Shown here: positions 53,047-60,745 of the stretch, in pieces
How positions within the stretch are numbered: position 1 is the first letter of the stretch
Layout of the letters: each line of letters begins with the position of its first letter
Source of the DNA: Chitinophaga pinensis
GTDB lineage: Bacteria > Bacteroidota > Bacteroidia > Chitinophagales > CAIOSU01
Assembly (NCBI GenBank): GCA_945901065.1
Contig: CAMDKI010000001.1
Location: 372,001 to 436,000, forward strand
Length of the DNA: 64,000 bases
Reading direction: 5' to 3'
Made by a program: the position numbers and the translations under genes
Notes under the pieces: model-generated
Seen by the model: only the letters and a program-made list of their open reading frames with translations
What the model was told of the DNA's origin: nothing
The model's database searches: none

Positions 53047-54732
53047 TCATTCCAACACCACACCTGAATACCCTTCCAACCTATTTACCCAACTGGGCTG
53101 CGACAGCATAAGCAACACTTTGCGCTCAGCCATTATGGACAAATCCACCGCATCCTTGTTAAAGTTCAATAGCACCAATACCCGGTCTTTGCCCTCACCA
53201 CGGTAGTAGCCCAATACATTTTTGGGCAGCGAATCTTCGGGTACCAACTCCAAAACTGGGCTAACGAACGCCTTATGGCTTTGCTTAAGGTGCAGCAGCC
53301 TGCGGTACACAGTCAAAAGGCTCGTGGGGTCGGCTTCTTGGGTGGCTACGTTGGTAGTATCATAGCCTGCCGTTACAGGTAGCCACGGCTGTGCGGAAGG
53401 TGGGCAGAAACCTGCGTTAGTAGTGCCGTCCCATTGCATGGGCGTGCGGCATTCGTCGCGGTTGAGGCTCTCGGGGGCCATGTTGGCCATAAACTGCGGT
53501 ATCCAACGGTAGCGCAGCGCCAGCGAATCTTTGGCCTGCTTAAGCGGTATGCGCGCCTGTACCATGCCTATTTCCTCGCCCATATAGGTAAAACTTACGC
53601 CGCGCACCGTCATTTGCAGCATAGCCAGCAGCTTGGCCTTAGCCACATTATTACCAATGCGCGAAATGCTGCGCTTGCGGTCGTGGTTGCTAAACACCCA
53701 AGTTGGGGTGTAAGGGTACGGAAACTCACCCTCTAGCTTGGCTATCAGCTCGCGGAAATACTTCGCCTCAAACTTAAAGGCCAGCATCTCGAACAGGAAC
53801 ACCGTATGCAGCCCATCATGCTTCTCGCCAATATACTGTTTCAGCACCTTGGCATCGCCAAACACCTCGCCCACCAAGTAGCGCGGCGGGTTGTTATACT
53901 CCTCTAGCACGGCGCGCAGCTCTTTGGCAAAGGCAAAGTTGCCGGGGTGGTTTATGGTGTGCTCCATGTGCTGAAAGAACCCATCGGGGTTGCTCTCGTT
54001 GGGCAGCATGGCAAAACTGAAGGGGTTGTCCCTAAACTGGTCGTCTTCGTATAGCGAGTTGAAAATATCGAGCCGGAAGCCGTCCACACCCTTATCCAAC
54101 CAAAAGCGCACATTGTCTAGCATGGCTTGGCGCACCTCGAGGTTGTGGTAGTTAAGGTCGGGCTGGAAGGGTAGGAACGTGGCCCAATACCACTGTTGCG
54201 TGTGCGCATCATATTGCCAGCCGCGGCCGCCAATCATGGCCTTCCAGTTGGTGGGCGGGTTTTTGTGTGGCTGCTTGCCCTTGCCATCGTGCCACACATA
54301 CCAGTCGCGCTTGGGGTTGTCTTTGCTGCTTTTCGACTCCAAAAACCACGGGTGCTGGTTGCTGGTGTGGTTCATTACCATATCAAAAATGATGCGCATG
54401 TCGCGGCGGTGCACCTCTGCAATCAGTTTATCAATGGTGGCCAGCGTGCCGTACTCCGGCGCGCAATCGCGGTAGTTGCTGATGTCATATCCAAAATCGC
54501 CCTGCGGACTCGCAAAAAACGGCGACACCCAAATGGCAGTGAACCCCATGCTCTTGATATAATCTAGCCGAGCAATAATGCCCTCCAAATCGCCAATGCC
54601 ATCGCCGTTACTATCTTGGTAAGACCGCGGATAAATCTGGTACACGGCGGCATTGCGCCACCAAGGTTGGGTTTGTGCGGGGAGTAGGTTGCCCATCATT
54701 ATTAGTACCAATGAAAGGAAAATGTTTCTCAT
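53047..54732 (-). CDS. Exported GH13 alpha-glucosidase
   Basis: 561 residues. Signal peptide about 1-20 (MRNIFLSLVLIMMGNLLPAQ), then a GH13 (beta/alpha)8 barrel starting WWRNAAVYQIYPRSYQDSNG. Catalytic residues in place: nucleophile Asp about 220 in DGFRLDIFN, acid/base Glu about 288 in YLVGEVFGD and stabiliser Asp about 350 in FSNHDRKR. GDGIGDLEGIIARLDYI (calcium-loop/domain start) and YMGEEIGM are typical of oligo-1,6-glucosidase/trehalose-6-phosphate hydrolase relatives. A short beta C-terminal domain is present. It probably acts on imported malto- or isomalto-oligosaccharides in the periplasm. No SusC/D genes are nearby, so it is not in a polysaccharide-utilisation cluster. Monocistronic. 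Confidence 0.9.
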   Translation of the reverse strand: MRNIFLSLVLIMMGNLLPAQTQPWWRNAAVYQIYPRSYQDSNGDGIGDLEGIIARLDYIKSMGFTAIWVSPFFASPQGDFGYDISNYRDCAPEYGTLATIDKLIAEVHRRDMRIIFDMVMNHTSNQHPWFLESKSSKDNPKRDWYVWHDGKGKQPHKNPPTNWKAMIGGRGWQYDAHTQQWYWATFLPFQPDLNYHNLEVRQAMLDNVRFWLDKGVDGFRLDIFNSLYEDDQFRDNPFSFAMLPNESNPDGFFQHMEHTINHPGNFAFAKELRAVLEEYNNPPRYLVGEVFGDAKVLKQYIGEKHDGLHTVFLFEMLAFKFEAKYFRELIAKLEGEFPYPYTPTWVFSNHDRKRSISRIGNNVAKAKLLAMLQMTVRGVSFTYMGEEIGMVQARIPLKQAKDSLALRYRWIPQFMANMAPESLNRDECRTPMQWDGTTNAGFCPPSAQPWLPVTAGYDTTNVATQEADPTSLLTVYRRLLHLKQSHKAFVSPVLELVPEDSLPKNVLGYYRGEGKDRVLVLLNFNKDAVDLSIMAERKVLLMLSQPSWVNRLEGYSGVVLE

Positions 54733-54786
54733 TGGGGTGAAGATAAAAATTTTGTTGCAGCTTGCCTCTTCTGGGGCGCAGGGGTT

Positions 54787-54876
54787 ACGAGTAATGTCAC
54801 TCTGAGCGGAGTCGAATGGGTACGAGTTACGGGTCGAGTTTTGTTTTAAGTGTCATCCTGAGCGGAGTCGAAGGAC
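54787..54876 (+). repeat. Two CTGAGCGGAGTCGAA modules
   Basis: GTCACTCTGAGCGGAGTCGA (54796-54815) and GTCATCCTGAGCGGAGTCGA (54852-54871), 56 bp apart, with heptads (GGGTACG AGTTACG GGTCGAG) between. The first copy with its flanks recurs inverted at 51104-51149. Confidence 0.85.
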
Positions 54877-54963
54877 ACATAATGCGGGCATACACAATAC
54901 GGTCAAACCCAAGATGTCATCCTAGTCTCCTCACCAGCCCAGAAGTTCCTCTTCCGTGCATCG

Positions 54964-55011
54964 GGAACTTGGTTCCCACGTTATACATACAGGCTATTGG
55001 AACCAAGTTCC
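54964..55011. repeat. 13-bp perfect inverted repeat GGAACTTGGTTCC
   Basis: GGAACTTGGTTCC (54964-54976) and GGAACCAAGTTCC (54999-55011), 22 bp apart. There is no T run, so it is not a standard terminator. Confidence 0.75.
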
Positions 55012-55400
55012 AAATCACAAAAGTAACTTTCGCGCCAGGGAAGGGTAAAGACCAAGTTTAACAAGCTTACCACTGCAAATAGGCGTAAGTTATTGGTTGT
55101 CAATTAATTAAACCCTAAAAACCCCGCAACCACCTCTAAATCAGCCACTTGCATCTTCACCACCCCGCCCCCAGTTCAAATAAGAAATATGAGATAGGAA
55201 ATGAGAAATGTAGGGTCTGTTTGCCGTGCTGTGAGCCACATCAATACTAGATAAAAGTACACGACAAAACCCCAGCTAGGATGGAGCGATGGTAGCTCCC
55301 CTCTTTCGCTTTGGCTGTGCAGCGTTTGCAAAAGGAGGGGCTGGGGGTGGTCAGCGCACAACGCCCATAAAACCTCACTTCGTGCACGACAAAACTAAAT

Positions 55401-55433
55401 TAGTCCACAGTCCACAGTCGATAGTCCATGGAT
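55401..55433. repeat. AGTCCAC heptad array
   Basis: TAGTCCAC AGTCCAC AGTCGAT AGTCCAT GG: same heptamer family as 52999-53028 and 59081-59112, here just past the SRAP stop. Confidence 0.85.
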
Positions 55434-55458
55434 GCTGCAAAAAGATAATTATTGACCA

Positions 55459-56247
55459 CTAAACCCCAGCGCCATCTATTTGGGTGGGGACGTTGGGCAG
55501 GCCGTAATCGGTGGGGGGCAGTGGCGCTCCGCTGTCGGTTTCGCGGAAGTCCTTTTTCTTGAAATTGGCTACGGTATAGGCCAGCATTTCCTCCTTTGGG
55601 TACGACCTAATCATGCTTAGCCGGTCGTCGGCAGCAAGGGAAGTATCGAGCCAAGCGGGTATCTCCTCGGGCAGCAGTATGGCAGGCATGCGGTAGTCTT
55701 CGGAGCCTGTGGGCTGGTTGTGTATAAAGCCTAGCAGGCTGTTTGCGGCAGTGGTGCAGAGCGTGGTGCCGGTATAGGTTCGGTTGGGGTCGGCAAGGTC
55801 ATGCCAAGTGGCGGTAAGCCCAGCAATGGGGAAGGTTTCGCCGTCTTTTAGACCAATATAGTAGGGTACTTTGGTTTTGCCGTCGGGTAGGGTGTGCCAC
55901 TCAAAAAAGCCACTCACCAGTATTACACAGGGCTTATTTGCGGCTTGCTTAAACATGCTGTTTTCGTGGGCCGCCAGTTTGTGGCGCAAGGTATCGGCAC
56001 GGCAGTTGAGGCTGCGGTTTTTCCAGATGGCAGCATCTTTGGCATTTTTGGCAAAGGGTGGCACAAACCCCCAGTATAGGGCTTTAACTACGCGCGGCTC
56101 GTCGGGGGTAATTGCGGGCAGCTTGGCATTGCCAAACCCAGAAACGCGCAGGGGCAGCTCTAATACCTCATCGGTGGGCTTTACGGCTCCGTAGTGCCTC
56201 TCTAGCTTCTTGAGCTTACCCTTAAGCAATTGCACATCGTAGCACAT
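55459..56247 (-). CDS. SOS response-associated peptidase (SRAP/HMCES/YedK family)
   Basis: 262 residues. SRAP proteins form a covalent thiazolidine crosslink with abasic sites in single-stranded DNA. The catalytic Cys2 directly follows Met1 (MCYDVQL), as needed for exposure by methionine aminopeptidase. Other active-site residues: Asn81 in SLNCRADT, Glu116 in GFFEWHTL and His176 in LGFIHNQP, with the following YRMPAIL close to the usual RMPVIL block. YWGFVPPFAKN fits the DNA-binding loop. It begins 21 bp after gpsA ends on the same strand, so it is probably the last gene of the acyltransferase-gpsA operon, an unexpected partner. A link to the repressor/dinB unit at 23 kb is functional, not positional. 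Confidence 0.92.
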   Translation of the reverse strand: MCYDVQLLKGKLKKLERHYGAVKPTDEVLELPLRVSGFGNAKLPAITPDEPRVVKALYWGFVPPFAKNAKDAAIWKNRSLNCRADTLRHKLAAHENSMFKQAANKPCVILVSGFFEWHTLPDGKTKVPYYIGLKDGETFPIAGLTATWHDLADPNRTYTGTTLCTTAANSLLGFIHNQPTGSEDYRMPAILLPEEIPAWLDTSLAADDRLSMIRSYPKEEMLAYTVANFKKKDFRETDSGAPLPPTDYGLPNVPTQIDGAGV

Positions 56248-56268
56248 AGCGTTGCAGGTAAGGGGTAC

Positions 56269-57315
56269 TCAATCGATAAAATCGACATCCACATCAAAGG
56301 GGTACTTCATGAGTTGGCGCAGGCCTTCGCTGGCGGGCACGCCTTTAAACAGGGTGTAGTATATGGTGCTTATGATGGGCACGCGCACGCGGTAGTGGTC
56401 GGCCAGCAGCTTTATGATCTCTACGGTATTAATACCTTCGGCCACTTCGTCGCTAGTGTCCAATATCTGTTGCAGGGTTTCGCCTTTGGCCATGCGGTAG
56501 CCTACGCTAAAGTTTCGGCTGCTGGTGCTGCTAGAGGTGGCAATGATATCGCCAATGCCGGCTAGGCCCAGGAAGGTCTTTACATCGCCGCCCAACACGC
56601 GCCCAATGCGTATTACCTCGCCCAGGCTTTTAGTGATAAGCAAGGCGCGAGCGTTTTCGCCCAATTCGAGAGCGGATATAGAGCCAGAAGCCAAGGCAAT
56701 GATGTTTTTCAACGAGCCGGCCAGCTCAACGCCCGTTAAATCTTTGCTGCCATATACTTGAAAGCGGTGGCTTTTGAGGGCGTTGCGGCCAAGGCGTATC
56801 ACCTCGTCAAAATGGCTGGCAATAACGGCACCTGCGGGCTTGTGCTGCGAAAGCTCGCTTGCCAAGTTGGGGCCCGATATGCAGCCCACCCGTATTACGT
56901 TGGTTTCGCGGCGTATCAGCTCGCTCATGGTATATATACTGTCGCGGCCCAGCTCTTTGATATCCTCTTCTTTCTCTTCCTCGCTAACGTTTATATGGAA
57001 GCCCTTGGTACCGTGTATGAGTATATGGTCGGGGCGTAAGTAAGGCACCATTTGCAACAGCACCTCTCTAAAGTATGCCGAAGGGATGGTAGGGAAGACG
57101 AGGGTGCAGGTTTCGCATACTTCCTTTATATCACCGGTAGCGCGCACCCGCTCGTGCATGGGCTGGTTGGCGTTTTCGCGTTTGATGTTGATGTTGTCAA
57201 TCGCTTCCACGCGGCGCGCGTATACCAGCACATCGTAGTTTTCGGCAATAAGGTTGGCCAAGGCCGTTCCGAAACTGCCTGCACCTATTACGCCTACAGT
57301 TTTCAAATCAGACAT
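56269..57315 (-). CDS. gpsA: NAD(P)H-dependent glycerol-3-phosphate dehydrogenase
   Basis: 348 residues. Reduces dihydroxyacetone phosphate to sn-glycerol-3-phosphate for phospholipid synthesis. Rossmann motif GAGSFGTALANLIAEN (11-26), VFPTIPSAYFREVL, HGTKGF (about 106-111), SGPNLASEL and the catalytic Lys in GVELAGSLKNIIALASG (about 198) are visible. The C-terminal helical domain (NFSVGYRMAKGETLQQIL, VAEGINTVEI) is complete. Its start overlaps the end of the acyltransferase gene by 8 bp (57308-57315), so product and consumer of glycerol-3-phosphate are translationally coupled. Slightly longer than typical (about 330), with an acidic insert SEEEKEEDIKELG near 120. Confidence 0.94.
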   Translation of the reverse strand: MSDLKTVGVIGAGSFGTALANLIAENYDVLVYARRVEAIDNINIKRENANQPMHERVRATGDIKEVCETCTLVFPTIPSAYFREVLLQMVPYLRPDHILIHGTKGFHINVSEEEKEEDIKELGRDSIYTMSELIRRETNVIRVGCISGPNLASELSQHKPAGAVIASHFDEVIRLGRNALKSHRFQVYGSKDLTGVELAGSLKNIIALASGSISALELGENARALLITKSLGEVIRIGRVLGGDVKTFLGLAGIGDIIATSSSTSSRNFSVGYRMAKGETLQQILDTSDEVAEGINTVEIIKLLADHYRVRVPIISTIYYTLFKGVPASEGLRQLMKYPFDVDVDFID

Positions 57316-59032
57316 ATTGCGCCAGTTGATAGCCTTCTAGGCGGTTATGATAAAAGAGTAATAGTTTCAGGTCTTCGCTGGTTACATCACCATCTTTGTT
57401 GCGCATCAGGGTGCTGGCATTGTGATATAGGCCCACGTTATCCAATCCATGCTGGATGAGGTCATCCAATCCGTTTTCGTGAAAGTGTCTTGGAGTGATA
57501 ATTTTCCCTTCCTTCTCCAGTTCATAAATGCGGTCGCGAACGCGCTCTGCGGCTGCTGCAAAATCGGCATAAGGTATTACCCGGTCTTCTTTTGGTAGGC
57601 GTAAAATGTCATACAAATCGTGCCTACGGAATCGTTTTTTGAGCATGGCAAATGCCACGTAAGATACCATGTGGCTGCTAAACACTACGTTGTAATCGTG
57701 AAATTTTTTCACAATCACATCGCCCAAAAGCTTCACATACTCGCCATTTCGCTGTTGGTCTTCTTTAAGTTCGCCACCCGAAAGGAAGTAGTTTTTGATG
57801 TCTATCTCTTCGCCTCGTTTGTCAATGCTCTTGCCATCTGGGGTAACTTGGTTACCAAAAAGATCCATGCACGGGGCATACGATAGGTATATTTTAGAGC
57901 TCTTGGTAAAGAACTTCCAGATAAAGCTCAGCATCTTAAATGAGGTACTGAATCTGTCGTTTTCTACCAAATACTGCTCTTTACCGGTTGCCTTCAAGTG
58001 CTCGTCGATAAGGCCTGGTGCCTCGAGCACAAAGTGGTAGCTAATGGTTACGGGCACGACAATTATCTTTTTAGCGCTTTCGGGGTTGCCTTCTTTTTCG
58101 GCCTTGATGTAGTTTAGGTATTGGGCATCAACGGCTGTGCCCAATAGACCCAGTTTCAGGCGTTTTTCAATTTCGCCACTGCGCGAGCGGGTGCCACCCG
58201 GAAAAAACAGGCTGTGCACCCCGTCGTGCAATGCTTGCGTGCTATATTCTTTAAGCGTTTCGAGGTAAATAGGGTGCTTTTTGCGCCTATCTACCTTATA
58301 CGCGCCAAGGCGCTCAATAAAGTAGGCTAGTATGCGAATGCCAAATAGGTTAAGCCCTGCACCATAAATAAAGGCAGGCAAGCCCATTTCGTGTATGGCC
58401 CAACCGATTACCATACTATCGAGGTTGGTAATGTGGGTGGGCACTATTATAACGGTATGGCTTTTGGCCAGCTCTCTAATGCTTTCCAAATCGCCTTCGT
58501 AAATAAAGCGGTTGTGGGTGCTAAATTGCTGGCTGAGTTTTTCTTTGAACTTGATGCCTAAGTTGGAACGCAGTAACCTTGAAAAACCGAACGGTAATGC
58601 ACGGCTGGCAAATTCATATATAGATGGGTCGAAATTGCCGATAATCTCATTGGTATAATGAGATATCATAGAGTTGAGCATTTCCTTGGCTTCTTCCTCC
58701 TGTCTTTTAGGGTCGTCGGTTATGCCGCTAATGCGCACCAGGCGTTTTTTTAGCTCGTCCCAATATTCTTTCTCGTCCTCAGGGTCGGCTTTCCATGCTT
58801 TTTCGGTAAGGCGAATGCGCTCTTGGTAAACGGTTCGGGCCAGCTCGTCTAACAGTGCCTCGGTAGTAGGAAAACTTTTGAGCAGTTGGGCGTTGGTGCT
58901 ACTTATTATATCCTGAATAAACTCGTACCTTTTGGTACTGAGTTTATAAATGGGCCATTGCTCAATATCCGGAATGATAGGCGGTAAGCTGCCTTTGTGT
59001 TCCTTTGGGTCATTTGTTACTGGTTGCTGCAT
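57308..59032 (-). CDS. PlsB-like glycerol-3-phosphate acyltransferase
   Basis: 574 residues. Acyltransferase of the PlsB/PlsC superfamily. The HX4D motif is THITNLDS (His about 198, Asp 203); motif II-III elements are ERLGAYKVDRRKK and FFPGGTRSRSGEIEKRLKLG (about 275-293); and motif IV is VVPVTISYHFVLEAP. Long N-terminal (about 1-150) and C-terminal (about 400-574) helical parts give it PlsB-like rather than PlsC-like (about 240 residues) size. Overlap with gpsA, which makes glycerol-3-phosphate, supports the first acylation step as its role. The G in FPGGTRSR replaces the usual E (FPEGTRSR), a notable change in motif III. First gene of the likely three-gene operon. The start is supported by the absence of upstream in-frame extension near the heptad array. 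Confidence 0.85.
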   Translation of the reverse strand: MQQPVTNDPKEHKGSLPPIIPDIEQWPIYKLSTKRYEFIQDIISSTNAQLLKSFPTTEALLDELARTVYQERIRLTEKAWKADPEDEKEYWDELKKRLVRISGITDDPKRQEEEAKEMLNSMISHYTNEIIGNFDPSIYEFASRALPFGFSRLLRSNLGIKFKEKLSQQFSTHNRFIYEGDLESIRELAKSHTVIIVPTHITNLDSMVIGWAIHEMGLPAFIYGAGLNLFGIRILAYFIERLGAYKVDRRKKHPIYLETLKEYSTQALHDGVHSLFFPGGTRSRSGEIEKRLKLGLLGTAVDAQYLNYIKAEKEGNPESAKKIIVVPVTISYHFVLEAPGLIDEHLKATGKEQYLVENDRFSTSFKMLSFIWKFFTKSSKIYLSYAPCMDLFGNQVTPDGKSIDKRGEEIDIKNYFLSGGELKEDQQRNGEYVKLLGDVIVKKFHDYNVVFSSHMVSYVAFAMLKKRFRRHDLYDILRLPKEDRVIPYADFAAAAERVRDRIYELEKEGKIITPRHFHENGLDDLIQHGLDNVGLYHNASTLMRNKDGDVTSEDLKLLLFYHNRLEGYQLAQYV

Positions 59033-59080
59033 AGGGCACGCCTCAAAACATACGGGGTGAAATTATGGCTTTTTTCCGAA

Positions 59081-59234
59081 ATGGTCGATGGTCGATAGTC
59101 CATAGTCGATGGAAAAGCCCATGTATTGTGAGGAATGGATATAAAAAAGTAAGAGACGCTATCATAATAACGTCTCTTACTTTTATTCGTTTTTATCTGT
59201 AGACCGTGGACTGTCGACCGTGGACCATCGACCA
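59081..59234. repeat. Inverted GGTCGAT/GGTCCAC heptad arrays flanking a terminator
   Basis: Left array 59081-59112 (TGGTCGA TGGTCGA TAGTCCA TAGTCGA TGG) and right array 59199-59234 (GTGGACT GTCGACC GTGGACC ATCGACC). The right reads as the reverse complement of the left family. The terminator hairpin at 59143-59184 lies between. Confidence 0.85.
59143..59184 (-). terminator. Hairpin terminator of the SPOR-like gene
   Basis: AAAAGTAAGAGACG (59145-59158) pairs perfectly with CGTCTCTTACTTTT (59171-59184). TTTTTTA follows on the minus strand. It lies 55 bp past the stop, beyond the right heptad array. Confidence 0.85.
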
Positions 59235-59238
59235 AAAA

Positions 59239-59877
59239 TTACTTCTTCTTCTTAAGGTCGCGTATCGGTTGGCCCAAGATGCTTTCTGCTTCTTCATCGG
59301 TAATACGAACACCGTCTTTGTAAGGCACCAACCATGAGTCTTTGATACCCATTTTCTTCATATCGCTTTCGAAGCCTTTTGCTGCTTCTAGTGTGGTAAA
59401 ATAGCCAATCACGTATTTGTTGGTGCCATTTACGTCTTCGAAGCTTATCTTCTTGGTTTCGGTAAAGTATTGGTTGATGTTGAATTTCTGGTAAGCACCA
59501 ACTTGAACTTTAAAGGCAATACCTTCTGGTTTTACGTTTACTGGGTCAACCACTACTGGCGCTGGTGCTGGTTTTAGTTTCTCGGCAGTAAGCTCGTCTT
59601 GCAATTGGTTTACTTCGTCCTCTTTTTGGGCAACTGCGGTTTTTAAGCGCTCGTTTTCGGCTTGTAGGTTCTTAATTTGGCTGTTAAGTTGGCTAACCAT
59701 AGCATTAAGCTCGTCTTTGCTTGGTTTTTTTACTTTTTCTTTTTTCTTTTTTTCCTTTTTGCCTTTTTTACCGTCGTTTTCAACTTGGCTATCCGTATCG
59801 GCTTGCGCATGAGCATTTAACACCGGAGCCAATGTCAATATCATCATCAACAGTGATACGATTACGTGCTTTTTCAT
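59239..59877 (-). CDS. Exported coiled-coil protein with SPOR-like domain
   Basis: 212 residues. Signal peptide about 1-25 (ending NAHAQ). A Lys-rich low-complexity stretch (DGKKGKKEKKKKEKVKKPSK, about 36-55) is followed by a coiled coil about 56-100 (LNAMVSQLNSQIKNLQAENE) and a Pro/Val linker. A C-terminal SPOR-like domain spans about 120-195 (FKVQVGAYQKFN, KYVIGYFTTLEAAKGFES, DSWLVPYKDGVRI). SPOR domains bind denuded peptidoglycan glycan strands, often at division sites; a periplasmic cell-wall role is inferred. It ends with a Lys run (RDLKKKK). Monocistronic with a strong terminator and flanking heptad repeats. A real gene: the signal peptide, domain order and terminator agree. Confidence 0.8.
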   Translation of the reverse strand: MKKHVIVSLLMMILTLAPVLNAHAQADTDSQVENDGKKGKKEKKKKEKVKKPSKDELNAMVSQLNSQIKNLQAENERLKTAVAQKEDEVNQLQDELTAEKLKPAPAPVVVDPVNVKPEGIAFKVQVGAYQKFNINQYFTETKKISFEDVNGTNKYVIGYFTTLEAAKGFESDMKKMGIKDSWLVPYKDGVRITDEEAESILGQPIRDLKKKK

Positions 59878-60013
59878 TAGGTTGGTTTTGGGTTTTGTAC
59901 TATTAATGCCTAAAACTAAGCATTATCGCTAATAATAAACACCTTTGCATCAGGTAAGTAATGGTAGTTGTTAGTGTTGATTGGGTAAATTGTTGTACAC
60001 TTTTCTTTTTGCT

Positions 60014-60652
60014 ATGGGTTTAAAGTTGCCGATTTTTCCGTTGGGTTTAGTTGTTTTTCCGGGCGAAAAGCTCAACCTGCATATATTTGAGCCTCGCTAC
60101 AAAGAGTTGTTGACCGATGTGTTGCAGGAGCATATCACGTTCGGGATACCCGCATACATTGAGAACGAATTGAAGCCATACGGCACCGAAGTAGAGCTTT
60201 TGGGTATAGAAAGGGTATATGCCAAGGGTGAAATGGATGTGCGCACAATAGGTAAGCGTATTTTTCGTATTGCAGATGTTATTAATCCAATGCCCGGTAA
60301 ACTATACTCTGGGGCTTATGCCGATTATGTTGACCAAGTTGATAATCCTGACCCTAAATTGGGCGCCGAAATTGTGGACATGATGCGCCAATTGCACTTG
60401 ACCTTAAAGGTGGAAAAGGAAGAGCTCAAGGGCATGGACGAAACGTTTTCAACCTTTCAGTTGGGTCACTTTGTGGGCTTTAATGTTCAACAAGAATATG
60501 ATTTTCTGACACTGCCTAGCGAGCGCGACAGGCAGTTTATGATTTTGCAGCACCTCCGTAAAATTTTGCCTTACGCTACCGAAACCGAACGCCTAAAGGA
60601 GCGCATACAAGCCAACGGGCACTTTAAGGATATTTTACCGCCCAATATTTAA
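60014..60652 (+). CDS. LON substrate-binding (N-terminal) domain protein
   Basis: 212 residues from ATG 60014 (MGLKLPIFPLGLVVFPGEKL). The frame opens at an upstream TTG (59981), but the fold starts here. The protein is a stand-alone LonSB/PUA-like domain: LPIFPLGLVVFPGEKLNLHI, FEPRYKELL, GTEVELLGIERVYAKGEMDV and a C-terminal helical bundle (RQFMILQHLRKILPYATETE). It lacks the AAA+ and Ser-Lys protease parts of Lon and is not a truncated lon, because it ends naturally. Such proteins are widespread; the function is unclear, possibly substrate or peptide binding. It precedes the propeller kinase by 93 bp on the same strand. Confidence 0.85.
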   Translation: MGLKLPIFPLGLVVFPGEKLNLHIFEPRYKELLTDVLQEHITFGIPAYIENELKPYGTEVELLGIERVYAKGEMDVRTIGKRIFRIADVINPMPGKLYSGAYADYVDQVDNPDPKLGAEIVDMMRQLHLTLKVEKEELKGMDETFSTFQLGHFVGFNVQQEYDFLTLPSERDRQFMILQHLRKILPYATETERLKERIQANGHFKDILPPNI

Positions 60653-60745
60653 GGTTCCACAACCTAAGGTTGACTCTATTTTCATTTACAGTCTCAAAGC
60701 GCAACTTTTGTAAACAGTTAACCTTAAATAATCCATATTTGTAAG

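Larger units (their letters stand above)
54733..55458. other. 726-bp gene-free tract of mixed repeats
   Basis: Holds two CTGAGCGGAGTCGAA modules, a 13-bp inverted repeat (54964-54976 and 54999-55011), a long imperfect hairpin rich in CCCCTC/GAGGGG around 55280-55345, and a heptad array at 55401-55433. ORFs here are translations of repeats (for example the VILSGVEG peptide) and are not genes. It lies between divergently oriented transcript ends (GH13 start and SRAP 3' end). Confidence 0.7.

Noticed and set aside
54964-55011. Transposon terminal inverted repeats
   Set aside because: Only 22 bp lie between the arms, with no target duplication or transposase.
54816-55061. 81-aa plus ORF containing VILSGVEGH
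   Set aside because: It is a translation of the CTGAGCGGAGTCGAA repeat, a known type of false ORF.
55176-55361. 61-aa minus ORF
   Set aside because: It is a translation of the GC-rich imperfect hairpin, with no support as a protein.
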